NCBI GenBank assembly: GCA_030704615.1
Contig: CM060734.1
Coordinates: 33,126,042 to 33,186,041, forward strand
Reading direction: 5' to 3'
DNA: 60,000 nt
DNA from: Takakia lepidozioides
Lineage: Eukaryota > Streptophyta > Takakiopsida > Takakiales > Takakiaceae
A program made the translations under genes and the position numbers. Below, piece by piece: positions 1 to 11,316 of the stretch (position 1 is its first letter; every line of letters starts with the position of its first letter). Under the pieces are notes generated by a model. The model was not told the DNA's origin and searched no databases. It saw nothing but the letters and a program-made list of their open reading frames with translations.

Positions 1-3000
1 CTAAGGCAGCAGGAAATGTGTGTGCTGAGGGACCATCTGTACCATTTCCTGGCTCCATAGCAGGCCCCACATTTGCCTGGGATTGGGAACAATTGACAGA
101 TTTGCTAGGAAGCGTTGACGGAAGAAAGCTAGAAGGGCCCTCTTTGCTTCTCTTTAAAGGCAACGCTTGCACATCGGCATTTGTCGGCATCCCCCGGCCA
201 CTGGTATTCCTGTGTGTTGTATTTCCATTTTTGGGTTCTTTAGTTGGCAAGTCCCCATCACTGGATATCACAGCCGCATTAACTACACCCCTTGACAGAT
301 TCCGGTTCACTTTCTTTGGTGAAGTGAAGAATGTATCTGGCAATGGAATCTTCTGCCGGGAACGGCCACGGATAATTGTATTACTCGAGTCTAAATCTGT
401 TCCCCAGCTTACTTTAGCCTTTGTCTTTACCACTATCTCCTCTCCTTCAGGTTTTAGCTCACTGGCAGTAGGCTCTGTGGCCTGAGAAACCTCCTGCCTG
501 GAGCTTTTCAAAAAGGCAAGCAACATATCCATGCTAAGCTCCTGTTGCACTACATCACGGTTCCGTTCACTGCCATAGCATACTGACAGAAGGGTGCCTA
601 TCAAAACCGGGGTCAGCTTGGGATCGCTGAAGAAAGCAAATGGAAGGTCGCACATCTGGACACACGAAAATCATGTAGGCAGTCAGTAACTAAACCATTT
701 AAAATGTCGAACACATTGATAATAGCCAAAATACAGTGGTTCAAGATATATGTAACAAAAAACACACGCTGGGATTTCATGCCTCTTTATCACATAGTGA
801 CCATCTATGAAGCAGGAAACCTTTTGCTCCAAAAGGACTGACCTCGTCCATGCCTTGCTAGCTTACCTTGTGAAGTATTGTGGGACTTTTACCCCAACGA
901 AGGACTGCTTGATTCCCTGGGTGCAGCAAAGCAGCATAGCCAAGAAGGAGCAGTGTCTCCAGCAGCAAGGCGGCAACCTGTGGGGCATAAGACACCCAAA
1001 TAGTTGCACATGTTCAAGTCACTGGCATGCACATCACATTAATTTTCGGCGTTGAGTGCTGGTTTTAGAGGTGATAATTCAGGTTGCAAAATATCTTGTA
1101 CACCTGAAGCTTGAAACTAGCTAGTCATAACAATTGCTTACAAGGACTTGTGAACACACAATGGAAACCATGATAGGAGTGTTAAGTCTAAGTTTACCTG
1201 ATCAGTGCTGGTCTTCCATTTGCAAGTACAATGTGAAAGAAGAAAGCTGACAAGGTGGAAAAACTCCATGCGTAGATCTGGCAATGCCTGTGAGACCCAA
1301 GTGATGATCAGATTCAAGCCAGCAGTAGAGGGATAGACATCCAGTGCAATTTTCAGTCCACAGAGAAAAAGAAAGAAATGACTCTATATCCACAGGAAGC
1401 TCAGCAAGCTTACAGGACAAGGAAAACAGAAAACAAGACAGAAAAGTGCGATCCCCAACATCCAGCCACCAACCAGTTGACATTAAGCAAGCCTGTGAAG
1501 TGGAGAACCTCCTGTAGTTATGCCACAAGGCATTTCTGAGCCTTGCAATGGACAATATTTGTCAGTGAGTGGCTGTCTTTGAAAAGGAAACAGTAGCTGC
1601 GCCTGATTTGATAGAGGGAAAACAGTGAAGAAGGAATGCTCTTCACTTTGAATCTCTAGCCTGTCTTGTTTAGTGCAAGCAGGACAAAGGCGTTCAGCAT
1701 GCTGAAAATTATCACATCTGTGAGTCTTGGTCCTCAGACCCACCACAATGCCCTGAGAAGAGAGGGAGAGAGGCGCAAATAAGTATTTGGGCTTTCAGAT
1801 TCTACTCTTGAAGGAGGAAAGGATCTTGATAGAACTGTAGCTTAATGGTGAGGGGTGTCACTGATCTCCAAGTCCCCTTGACATGGAGTTCCTTCAACTC
1901 TCGCCGAATCAGTCTCTTCCTGTGGTGGACCGGGAGCCTTGATGACCCATGGTAGAGAGGAAGAACAAACAACCACCGATAATTCCTGACGACAAAGTGC
2001 CCATGCAAGCACAATGCAACACATGTTGGGTCATCAAAGCTGAAAGCCTCTGCCAAAATCTGGACGCCTCTCGAGAGACGATTAAGCAAGAAAGAGATTC
2101 ATTGTATCCCGGGAAGGCCAAAGGCTCCACACTTCACAGGTAGACCAATACAGTTGAACAACTGAAACCCAAGAACAGTTCAAAGCTCCTTCCCAGATCC
2201 TATGGTGCACAGGGCAAGAGAAAGAGAAAGAAAGACTTTTAATACGTCTGCAGAAGGTCCAAGGGCCCAAAGGACACTAGAGAATGTAGTCATGAGGTTT
2301 GCCACAGAAAGGACACTCGAGAGACAAAGAGAGATCTTTGAGGGGCATAGGCAGGCAGGCAACACATGAACCAATGTGCAGACTGCGTTTTCAGGTATTA
2401 CATGGTGGATCAATTTTTAGTGGAATGGCATGTCTTTTGAGGTTTGCATGAGCAAAATAACATACCAGCATGTTTTGCACAAGGGGAAGATCAACCCTGG
2501 CAACATTATTGAGTACTCGCAGGACACTAGTAGCCACCTCCTCGAAGTTGGATGGGAGTACGCATGCCGCCTGTATCCAGAAAACTCCAGCTTGGTTTCA
2601 AGAAATAAAATGGGCAAGAAAATTTCCAAGAAGGTGTTGAAACGAAAGATATATCTTCATGGGACTCATTGAGCATGCTTAATTAAAGGAGTCTTCTTTA
2701 CCGATGTCAGAACTACTAGTTACTTAAGAGATACCTTCCAATAACAAAATTTAGCTCTAATGGGGGTAGTCTACCTGCTCTGGAGAAGATCGTGGATTGG
2801 CCTGAAGAAGGACAGCTGTCAGGAGAGACGGAAGTCCGAGCAGCCCTGTCTCAGCAACAGCAGACAGCAGAAATCTAGTGGATCGGTTCAGGGTTGGAGA
2901 TCCATTCTCTTTTGGTGAGGTTTTGGAATTTGCCTCCTCTGGTTCAATTCTCTTACCCTTTTCTCTCCCTTGTTCTTCATCAATGTCAGGAACTGCCATT

Positions 3001-6000
3001 GTGTGCATTGTATCATCTCCCTCTGGTAGCTTCTCTTTCAAAGGAACAGGCTTCTGACTCAGTTCCTTCTCCACATCTCGTGTTTGAAAGCCATCTTCAA
3101 CAAGACCATTCTCTCCAGGCTGTTCCTTGTCATCTTCAACTATCACACCGCCTGAACAATCTGAGGTTGATGGGTGTTGCAGTGCATGACTAATTATCTT
3201 AACAGGGGCTTCATGAACTGCTGCTAAAATCTTCCCTCTTGGTCCTGTCAAAGTTTCCAACAACTTGAGGCCCAAAAGAACTGAGCCAGGAATTGCTGCA
3301 CCCTCAACTTGCGGCCTGTCAAAGAGAGCAAACAGGTTCCGAAGACGGTGAAGAACTTCACAGGCCACAATCAGTTCTGCCAAATCCTCCTGCATTTGGA
3401 GCTGGCGTTCATCGGCGCAGACATGCCCCATGACAGCTATGACTGACCATAGTAGCCCTTCAAGTACCTCTTGCATTACTTCCAGCTTCTCATCACTAGA
3501 CAACTTCTCTGGAGTACCATCTTTTGTATTGGCATTACCAAAAGATGACTCTTTCCAGCTGCTGGAACTAGATCCAATAGAATTGATGCCTGGGTTATTC
3601 GAGCAGCAGGCCATGGTGCTGAAGTTTTCCAAAGCTGTAGACAACATGGGGATCAAAGGAGGTAAGAGGTTGCGAACAAGGAAGTAGCTACGGTTGGCTG
3701 AAAGGGAAAGAAGCACAGAGAGTACTCGCAGCAGCACTACTGTCATCCCAGATGCTTCTGGTCTTGATGAATGAGAAGCTGGAAGTGCTGTGGCAATGTA
3801 ATCAAGTAGGCCTTGCTGACGAGCTGCATGAAGCTCAGGTTCCTTATCCTCCAGATACTGCAGGAGCACCCAACATTATTAGCAATATGTGACCTGACAC
3901 GCCCAGGATTGAGACTGTATTTCCCTTGAAATATCTCATCAAAGCTGTAACCACTCATTGACTATAGCAACAGTTCAGAGCAGATGTAGAAGCCGGGGAT
4001 ACATTAAATGAATTCCCTTGAGGCATGAGTCCAGACCAAAAACCACACTACTCTGTGACCTGGAAAATATCATCTATGATACCCTTCCTCCAGGATATAT
4101 GCGGGGGAAAAGAGACCCTCAACCATGAGTCCCTCTACTTATCAGGACACGAATGACAGCAGCACAGAAATAGTGATATGGCCATACCCTCACAACGTCA
4201 TCCAGGATGATTCTGCTAGCAGAGAAATTCCCCGGTTTCCTAGTCTGCTGCAGCCGACCCAGCTCCTGCATCCACCTCCCTACCTTGGATCGTGCCCCGC
4301 CTGCGAAGATGTGCGAGTGGTATAAGCACACTAACATATAATACACAAATTTTCAATGGAATTCTCGCAGACCTTGGGCCTGATAGGACAGCCAAATTCT
4401 TGCCTTGAGCTACCCAACATACACACAGCCAATGTGGCAAGTCCCATCACTGTCAGCCCTGAGCTGATGGCATGAGCCTCTCCTCCCCTATCATTAGCTC
4501 AATTTAGGTGGTCATCCCAATACACAACCAATGTCCTATATAAACACTGAGATGTACTACAACATGAAAAGTTCTGTGACCATATAAAACAGAATATACA
4601 ATCCAGCCACGAATCAAACATACTCCATTGAGAACTGATTGAAAAGATAGGACTGATCTTGCCCACCTGTGAGGGTGGCAGTGCCCATCCCAAACCCTTC
4701 CACCCCAAGAGGAGGCTCAGCAAATTCTGTTTTCCTGCTCACCAATCTTTGACGTATTCTCTTCACCCTCTTCTTTAGGGTCTGCTTTTGCAAAGAGCTG
4801 CTCTCACAATTACCAACCAGGGTGATCAAACCTGCACCAACCTGGCTACAGGTGCTCCCCACCCTCTCTGGCACTGTTTCAGCTTCAGTAATTTGCCCGG
4901 GAGCTACTTTTTCTCTACTTGACGTTCGTCGAGCTGAAGGAGACACCTGCTCTCGCAGTCGACTTGGGGATTCCAATAAAATTTCTCTGCTGCGCTTATC
5001 TTGCTTGTCAAGATCCATCATTGCACGTTCCTTGATCTGTTCCAGATACACTTTGCGGCGGAGTGCACTCTCTCTCAACCTCTCTGCCAACTTCTGGCCC
5101 AGTAGCTCAGCTTCCTCCTGTTGAGCTTTCGCCCGAACTTCCTTCTTGCGAACTTGCTCTACAGCACGGGCCTCCCTAGCAGCACTGGCAGCTTTCCTTT
5201 CCTCTTCCCTCCTTGCTTTAGCCTCCTCTTTCTTGCGCTGTACCTCCACAATTCGCTGCAATCGCTCTGCTTCTAGCACCCGCCGCCGCTCCTGTGCTGC
5301 TTCTTCCCTGGCAATGTCCTCCTTCTGCTTTATTCTTAAGTTCTGCAGCCTCTCTGCCCGCCGAACCTCTGAATCTTGGAGCTTCTGCTGCAAGGAAAGC
5401 TTTTTATTCTCCTCGTTGAGTGAAGTTATGAACCGGACTTCGCTAACTTTGCTACTCTCGTCACTCGCTCTCCGTGCAATCTGAGCCAGATGGGCTTCAT
5501 GCCGCGATTCCCCACGCTGCTGCCGTGCATGCATGCCTTCACGTAGTCGATTACTTCGGACTGCCTGCCACTCACTCACACGATTCAGCTTTTCTGTGGT
5601 TCTCTGGAGACGCTGTACCCGCTCATTCTCCAGCTCCATTCGTATCTTGGTGGCACGTGCCTGCTTTCCGTCGACCTCCTTTTTCATCTCTGAGGGGCTT
5701 TTCTTTTTCCTCTCAGGTGACATTAGCTTGTCATGTAGCACACGAACACGCTCTGTACTCTTTCTGCCAGGGCTTGGAGACCATGACACCCGTGATGAGC
5801 CCTGGTGAGAAGAGGAGAGGATGTCCTCCCAGTTCCTCTTCTCTTTCCAAGCTTCCAGAGCATGCTTAGCACCAGCAGGCCAATTCTGTTCCTTATCCCT
5901 GCTCGTAGATGCAACACGGTGACCACTAGATGCTGTTGGCCTCATGAATCTATCAATCTGGCCTGCACTTGAAGTAGGCCTTCTGTTCGATGTTTCTACA

Positions 6001-9000
6001 CATCTGTTAGCTGGGCTTTCAGGATCACCTACAGAAGCTCCCTTCTTTCGGCCTTCTTTTTCTTTGGGAGAGGCCCTTGCGGATGTGACTGATGAGGCAA
6101 CTTGATTGGACAAATTATCAGACACGTTCCTTAAGTCTTTGCTGTTTCTCACGGAATCAGAATGACGTCTATCTGCATTGGGAGGGGGGAATGAATTTAA
6201 GCAAAGACTAGGAGCTGCCAAGGAGGACTGAATTCCTTTCTGTTTTGCGGGAATTTCTGCGCAAGCAGATATCCCTTTCAATTTTGATGGGTTTTCCATA
6301 AAACTTGCAAACACCTCCTTTGATTTTAAAGGGGCCTCCCTATGGCTGACAATAGGCATGTTGGACGTAATAGAAATGTCCTTAGACATTTCAGCAGGTT
6401 CTTTAGAAATTAAAAGGATATCGGTGCAACTAGAGACAGGCACTTCTCGTGACCCTGAAACAGATTCTTTCAACTTCAGGAATTTAGTGAGTACATTTTC
6501 CTCGAAGTCAGAGTGAAAAGAAAGGACACGGGAGGTGTCCCTCCTTCTACCTTGTGGGTTCTGGGCTTGTCGCACACCCTGCACTTTCTTGAGGGAATCC
6601 AGAGGGGATGAAAGAATGTCAGCCCGGTGCTGGGAGCATGCCATGCGACGTACCTGCAGAAAACAATAACAGAGATTACTTTTCGTGGCAATTGCTTGTG
6701 TGACCTACTGATTCCTCCAGTTTCTGAAGGGAAGAAAAGCAGGGATCATTTACCACAGGCCTCTATTGCTGAAGACAACCGCAGACTGGCTACCTTTATA
6801 ACTGTCACGACCATGATTTAGAATACATCCAACAAGAACCAGAACAGTTCATTCTGACATTTCTTAAAAGACGAAAGTGGTCCAACCTTACCTCCCAAGC
6901 AATCCCATGAGGACGCCTATGCTGATGTTCTCCTTTTGTGGATATTGAACTGCTGGAGCTAGCAGCAGATACAGGGCGAGGCAGACCTGGCCCCTTTCTT
7001 ACTCTATCAAACCCTTCAACTCTACTTTTAAGGTCTTTAAAATCAACCCCAGATTCATCCAATACAAGAAGAGCCTCCTTCATTTGCTCCACGTCTGACT
7101 CCAGCTCACAGAGAAAATAGAGCTCATCAATGGCCCTACTCAGATTCTCAAAGAGGTAGCACCACAACCGCTGCCGAAATCGTTCCCTGCATTCTCCTGC
7201 ATAAGCAATGGACGACAGTTTTGCACGAAAGCAAGAGAAGGGGATAAACAAAGAAAGATGGAAACTTTATAGTGTCCACAGGGAACCTGTGGAACCACAG
7301 GACAAGTACAGCAAGAGAGAACAACAGGTACAACATGATATACATGGTGTGCTTGCATGGGCATCTATGTTTTACCACCGTGCAATTGCCAATTGCACCG
7401 AAGTTTTTGTTTCCGTCAGATTGACCATCAATTATGCACTAGGAACTGCACGCAGTGAATCCAGTGAATACTGGAGTTGGGCTCAACTGGTTCGACAGGC
7501 ATTGTTGGAATATTCAGCTCACAATCTCTTCTGAGAAGTCCTCAACAGGAGGTTTGAGACTTTTGTGACATCCCACCATTCTACACAAACAAGTATACAC
7601 TTTGCCCACTGAGAAACTTACTCTCATCATCTCTCTCAATCATCCTGCTGTCAGCTGTGTTGGTTGCTGGAACTTCCAGCAACCCTTCTCCCACAACTCG
7701 AACACTGTTTGCTGAGCAATCCACCCTTTCAGCAGCAGCCACCATCTGACTCTCACTTGAAGGATCCAATGGAAAAGAAGTGACCAGACCCATTGCATCA
7801 GGACTGCAGGGGTTTGCTTCAGCAGACCCCTCTTGCAAAGCTTCCTCATCTGCTTCAAGGAATTCCTCATTGAAACCCTCTCCTGGGCCCCCAACACGTC
7901 TACCTACCACCTCTCCAGATTTTGCTATGTCAAGAGCAGCTGCGTCTGGTGCTGTTGCTACTGCTTGCCTCAAATACCCCTGCGGGTCGCCATTGTGCCT
8001 TTCAGACATATGACTCTTCTCTAAATCAATACAGTCTATTTTTTTTGGCTCAGCCTTGCTGTCGGAATCTTGTTTGACAACATTTTTTATCATCTTTGCA
8101 TCAGGTTCATGTCCATTTGGAGCAATAGTAAAGCCACTAAGCTCTAAACAACCCATTGCCAAAAGCGCCAGTCCGGTGGAGCCTTGCCCTGCATCTGGAA
8201 AGTTTACATCTGATCGTTGTTTGACATTTTCTTCTGTAGCTCTGCCATCCAAAGCAGGCTCTCTAGAGGCAAAACCCTGGGCATCTGCAACTGCAATAGG
8301 GCCACCCAATAACACAACTGGCATGTGTTCTAAGTCTTCAACTTCAAGATCTCCCCACTTGAATTTGGGAACATCTGCAGCTGTTGCTGCATTTATTAAG
8401 CTTTTCCGCCGCTCTTCTACATCTTCCACAATTTCTCTCTCTCTGTCATCCACAGGGGTGCTCACGCATGAGATTGCATCACCAGAGGTGGTTGTGCCTC
8501 GTGTGTTTCCATCTTCACCATTCTGCATATGCAGCATCTCAAATTTTCTCTTAGTATTTATTATTTGCAAGCCACATTTTCCAGGACTTAAGCACTCTCC
8601 CCCTGACGATCTTCTTTCTGAAGAGCCTCCATCTCCATCTCTAGCTGCAACAGTGTCGGTGAAGCAAATGACAGGATTGGGAGAGTCACTGGACTCTTTA
8701 TCAGATCCAAGAGAATTACTCGGACAATCAACCGATGTAGCAGGATAGTCAGATGTGTACTCGAGCGTAGACAGATCACTCAATCCACTACAAGGTGTAG
8801 GAGGACAACCCCTTTCATTGGAACGAAGGGAGGGGCTATTGCAATCTTCAATGTGAACCTCGTAAGACGGGAAGGAATCGCTTGTTTCTAGGTTCGCCGG
8901 AGTTACTATTACCATAGTGGACATGTCCATTGCTCTTCCTTTGGTTTCTGTCTTCACCAAACAGATTGATTCTGTCAAGAGCAACTCAGGCTCACTGGGT

Positions 9001-9053
9001 TTTCGATAGTTACCCTCATTGGCTATTGGGCAGTTCCGTAACCCTACAGACAT
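1..9053 (-). CDS. SCAPER: SCAPER homolog (S-phase cyclin A-associated protein in the ER), 9 visible exons, 3' end off window
   Basis: Exons inferred from GT/AG sites with matching codon phase: 7622-9053, 6892-7196, 4667-6653, 4188-4300, 2775-3857, 2466-2570, 1198-1287, 867-977 and 1-655 (open to the window edge). About 1,960 codons are visible. Residues ~478-579 form the SCAPER N-terminal domain (RLWCYLFENLSRAIDEL). Residues ~820-1190 are a K/R/E-rich coiled coil. After that comes the conserved helical C-terminus (YLEDKEPELHAARQ, VLRVLNNVARVDLPLVQNML, LHPGNQAVLRWGKSPTILHK, ELSMDMLLAFLKS). In humans SCAPER is an ER-associated cyclin A2 partner that also acts in tubulin mRNA decay with TTC5 and CCR4-NOT; the plant role is inferred only. 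The ATG at 9053 is the first Met after an in-frame TAA, but an upstream exon cannot be excluded. The first ~477 residues are acidic, Ser-rich and unrecognised. No inactivating change is seen. Exon edges may be off by one or two bases. Confidence 0.9.
1288..2465 (-). other. Largest SCAPER intron (about 1.18 kb)
   Basis: This gap between two in-phase SCAPER exons has a GT donor next to 2466 and an AG acceptor next to 1287. The other introns are 200-430 bp. Short open frames on both strands show no recognisable domain, and I see no transposon in it. Confidence 0.75.
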
Positions 9054-10119
9054 GGGAAGGATTGCTGGTCTATCGAAACCTTCTCTTCCCTTTTACTCGG
9101 ATTTCAGTCTGAGCCGATGGGGCCAAGTCCACTCAGGCCGGCATAAAACACTCTTTGCTGCTGCTTCACATCGCTCCATCATGGCAAAACTTCCCTCATT
9201 CGCAACCTTTCCATAGATATTTACCCAGAGATGTATGCGTCATTCGCAAGCTCACTGGTTCTCTGATCTCCCAGGGATGAGAGCACCAGAAAATATACTA
9301 AGGAACTTCCACGCCGTATCCTGTCGATAAAGAGGCCAGCTCTCCCCTCGTTGAAGATAAAGACCTACATTCTGCAGACAGACACATATGATGAGCTGAG
9401 AGTCCTTGATGGAGGCAATTCTGATCCATCCCGCTTGAAATACCCACAACAGTGCTGGTTAAAAGGTGGTAATGCAACGTTTTCTTACCACAAAGAACTA
9501 GACAGGTCCTCAAGCTGATACAATCAGAGTAACCCTAAAAATGCACGCCAAGTCACTCACCACAAAGCGCCCTCCATCGATTGACAGTTGCTCTTACGCT
9601 ATTCTGTTTTGCAATTGAGAACTTCCTCATTTGGGGAAAGAATGCAGGTCACCCTCCTGAAAAACTTGGCTCACACATTACATTTGAGAAAGACTGCAAC
9701 TCCCTCATTCACCCAAAATATCATAGAGTTACGCATTGGCTGTTGTTGCGTGGGCAGTGTTGCTCACAGACATGGAGTCTGGTGAGAATGTGGAGTGGAC
9801 AAGGAAACGTAGTGAGCATCTCTGCCCAATTGTGAATATTCCAGCACTGCACCCACTACTAACCTTGCTTGACCTATTCGCAGAAGTACCTACAGAGTTT
9901 TACTTTCCATTTCATGAACCCTTGCCACCTGCTATTTTATGATTGGGGGGTTTGGGAATTGAAGAGACACAATCACCCTCATAATCTACTGAAATGGCTC
10001 TCTTGCCACATCATTCACCCGGCCTGAATTTAGGGGTCTCATTACACAGCCCACCCCTGCAGGGGAAAGGGGCTCTTGTTTACGCTGGCTCCGGCTGAAT
10101 CGTCCAATTGAAATTCGTT
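9054..10119. other. 5' flank of the SCAPER gene, no gene recognised
   Basis: This is the upstream side of the leftward SCAPER gene and should hold its promoter and 5' UTR, possibly a short upstream exon. Open frames are below 90 codons and match no family I know. I see no clear TATA box or repeat. Confidence 0.5.
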
Positions 10120-10255
10120 TCTTGCCATGCATGTCGATTAATGCGTTGAAGGTGACAAAAATTGGGGTCACAATTGGCTGCTCTCATCTCCCTGTAGGTG
10201 TCCATAGCCAGCTTGTCTCACCCTGCCTTATTATACGCATCCATCATTTCACGCA
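10120..10255 (-). pseudogene. Inverted fragment of a P-class PPR gene
   Basis: Read on the minus strand, this stretch gives PPR-like helices: MMDAYNKAG, a TGA stop, then DKLAMDTYREMRAANCDPN, a one-base frame change, then FVTFNALIDMHGKK. Alternating helix A/helix B texture and the D-P-N-x-x-T-F-N turn are P-class PPR features. It lies directly beside the plus-strand P-class PPR remnant at 10286-11316, so the two may be parts of one gene split by an inversion. It is too short and broken to be expressed as a protein. Confidence 0.55.
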
Positions 10256-10285
10256 TCATTTCACAAGTGCCCAGACTGATAGGCA

Positions 10286-11316
10286 GTGAATTCTCTGTCA
10301 AAGCTGATTTTGCAAGTCAATGTCGATAATGACACATTTGGTTTTCAGGTGTTCCAGGACATGAAAGAGGCAGGATGTGAGCCAGAGAGGGCGATATTCA
10401 ACACCCTAATTGATGCCTACGGTAGATGTGGCTCATCACAGCACGCTATGAGACTCTACAAGGGAATGCTGAGGGCTGCGTGTAGTCCAGACAGAGCTTT
10501 ACTGGCTGCCCTCTCAAAGGAGGCGCAATGGGAGCAAGCTGAATGAGTACTAGAAGAGCTGAAAAATAGCAGTTTGAACTGAATGCTTCTCGGCATGCTT
10601 ATGCGAGTGGTGGGCAGTTGCAGAATTTCAAGACAGCAGTTGACGATCTGTCTGCACTTGTACCTCTAAGCAAAATATTGCATGAGACACTGTTCTGGTG
10701 TATGGCATGTGTGGTCTTCTCGAGAGCTGAGGTTGTATTCCAGGACATGCAACGACTTGAGCATCTGCCAGATGTCAACACATTCAATGCCATGGTTGCT
10801 CTCTTTGGGAAGAGGTTGAGAGTTGACAAGGCCACTGAAATGCTAAAATTGATGTAAAAGACTGGTTTGCTCTCAGATCTGGTCACATACAATTTTATGA
10901 TGAGCATGTATGGGCGGGAAGGTATGTGCCAAAGGGCGGAGGAAGTTCTTAGGGAGATGTAAGTGGCAGGGGCGACCTTGTCTCCTGCAATGCACTCACT
11001 TTCCCTCACAGCAAGCATGGGCAGATGGATGAAGCTCCCCGCATTTTCCACGAGAAGAGGGCTTCAACCCGATAATTTCACATGTAATACGTTTGTAAGT
11101 TGCTATGCAAACCTTGGGATCTTCACAGAAGCTATGAATGGGATAAAGCACATGAGGAAGTGTGGGTGTAAGCTCGAGGAAATGAGTTACCGAGCCATAA
11201 TTGATGGCTACTGCAAGCTGGGAAAATTTTCCGAGGTGATTGTATTCGTCGGTTTATCAAAGAAACAGATTGGATCTGGACCCAGCTGCGTACTGCAGAA
11301 TAGCTGCTCGCATTAG
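10286..11316 (+). pseudogene. Decayed P-class pentatricopeptide repeat gene
   Basis: P-class PPR motifs continue through the region: VFQDMKEAGCEPERAIFNTL, AEVVFQDMQRLEHLPDVNTF, DLVTYNFMMSMYGREG and LQPDNFTCNTFVSCYANLG, then YRAIIDGYCKLGKFSE near the 3' end. Such proteins bind organellar RNA in mitochondria or plastids. The frame shifts between 10546 and 10618. In-frame TAA codons follow at about 10855 and 10960, both at positions where CAA would fit, and a scrambled patch lies near 11000-11040. No start codon, transit peptide or intact N-terminus is present. The 3' motif order resembles plant P-class PPRs of the At5g02860 type; that match is from memory. Confidence 0.75.

Noticed and set aside
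18-485. 155-codon plus-strand frame at the window start
   Set aside because: The minus strand encodes the conserved SCAPER C-terminus here, in phase with the upstream exon.
8056-8748. 230-codon plus-strand frame
   Set aside because: It is the antisense of SCAPER exon 1, whose sense frame is continuous and phase-compatible with the next exon.
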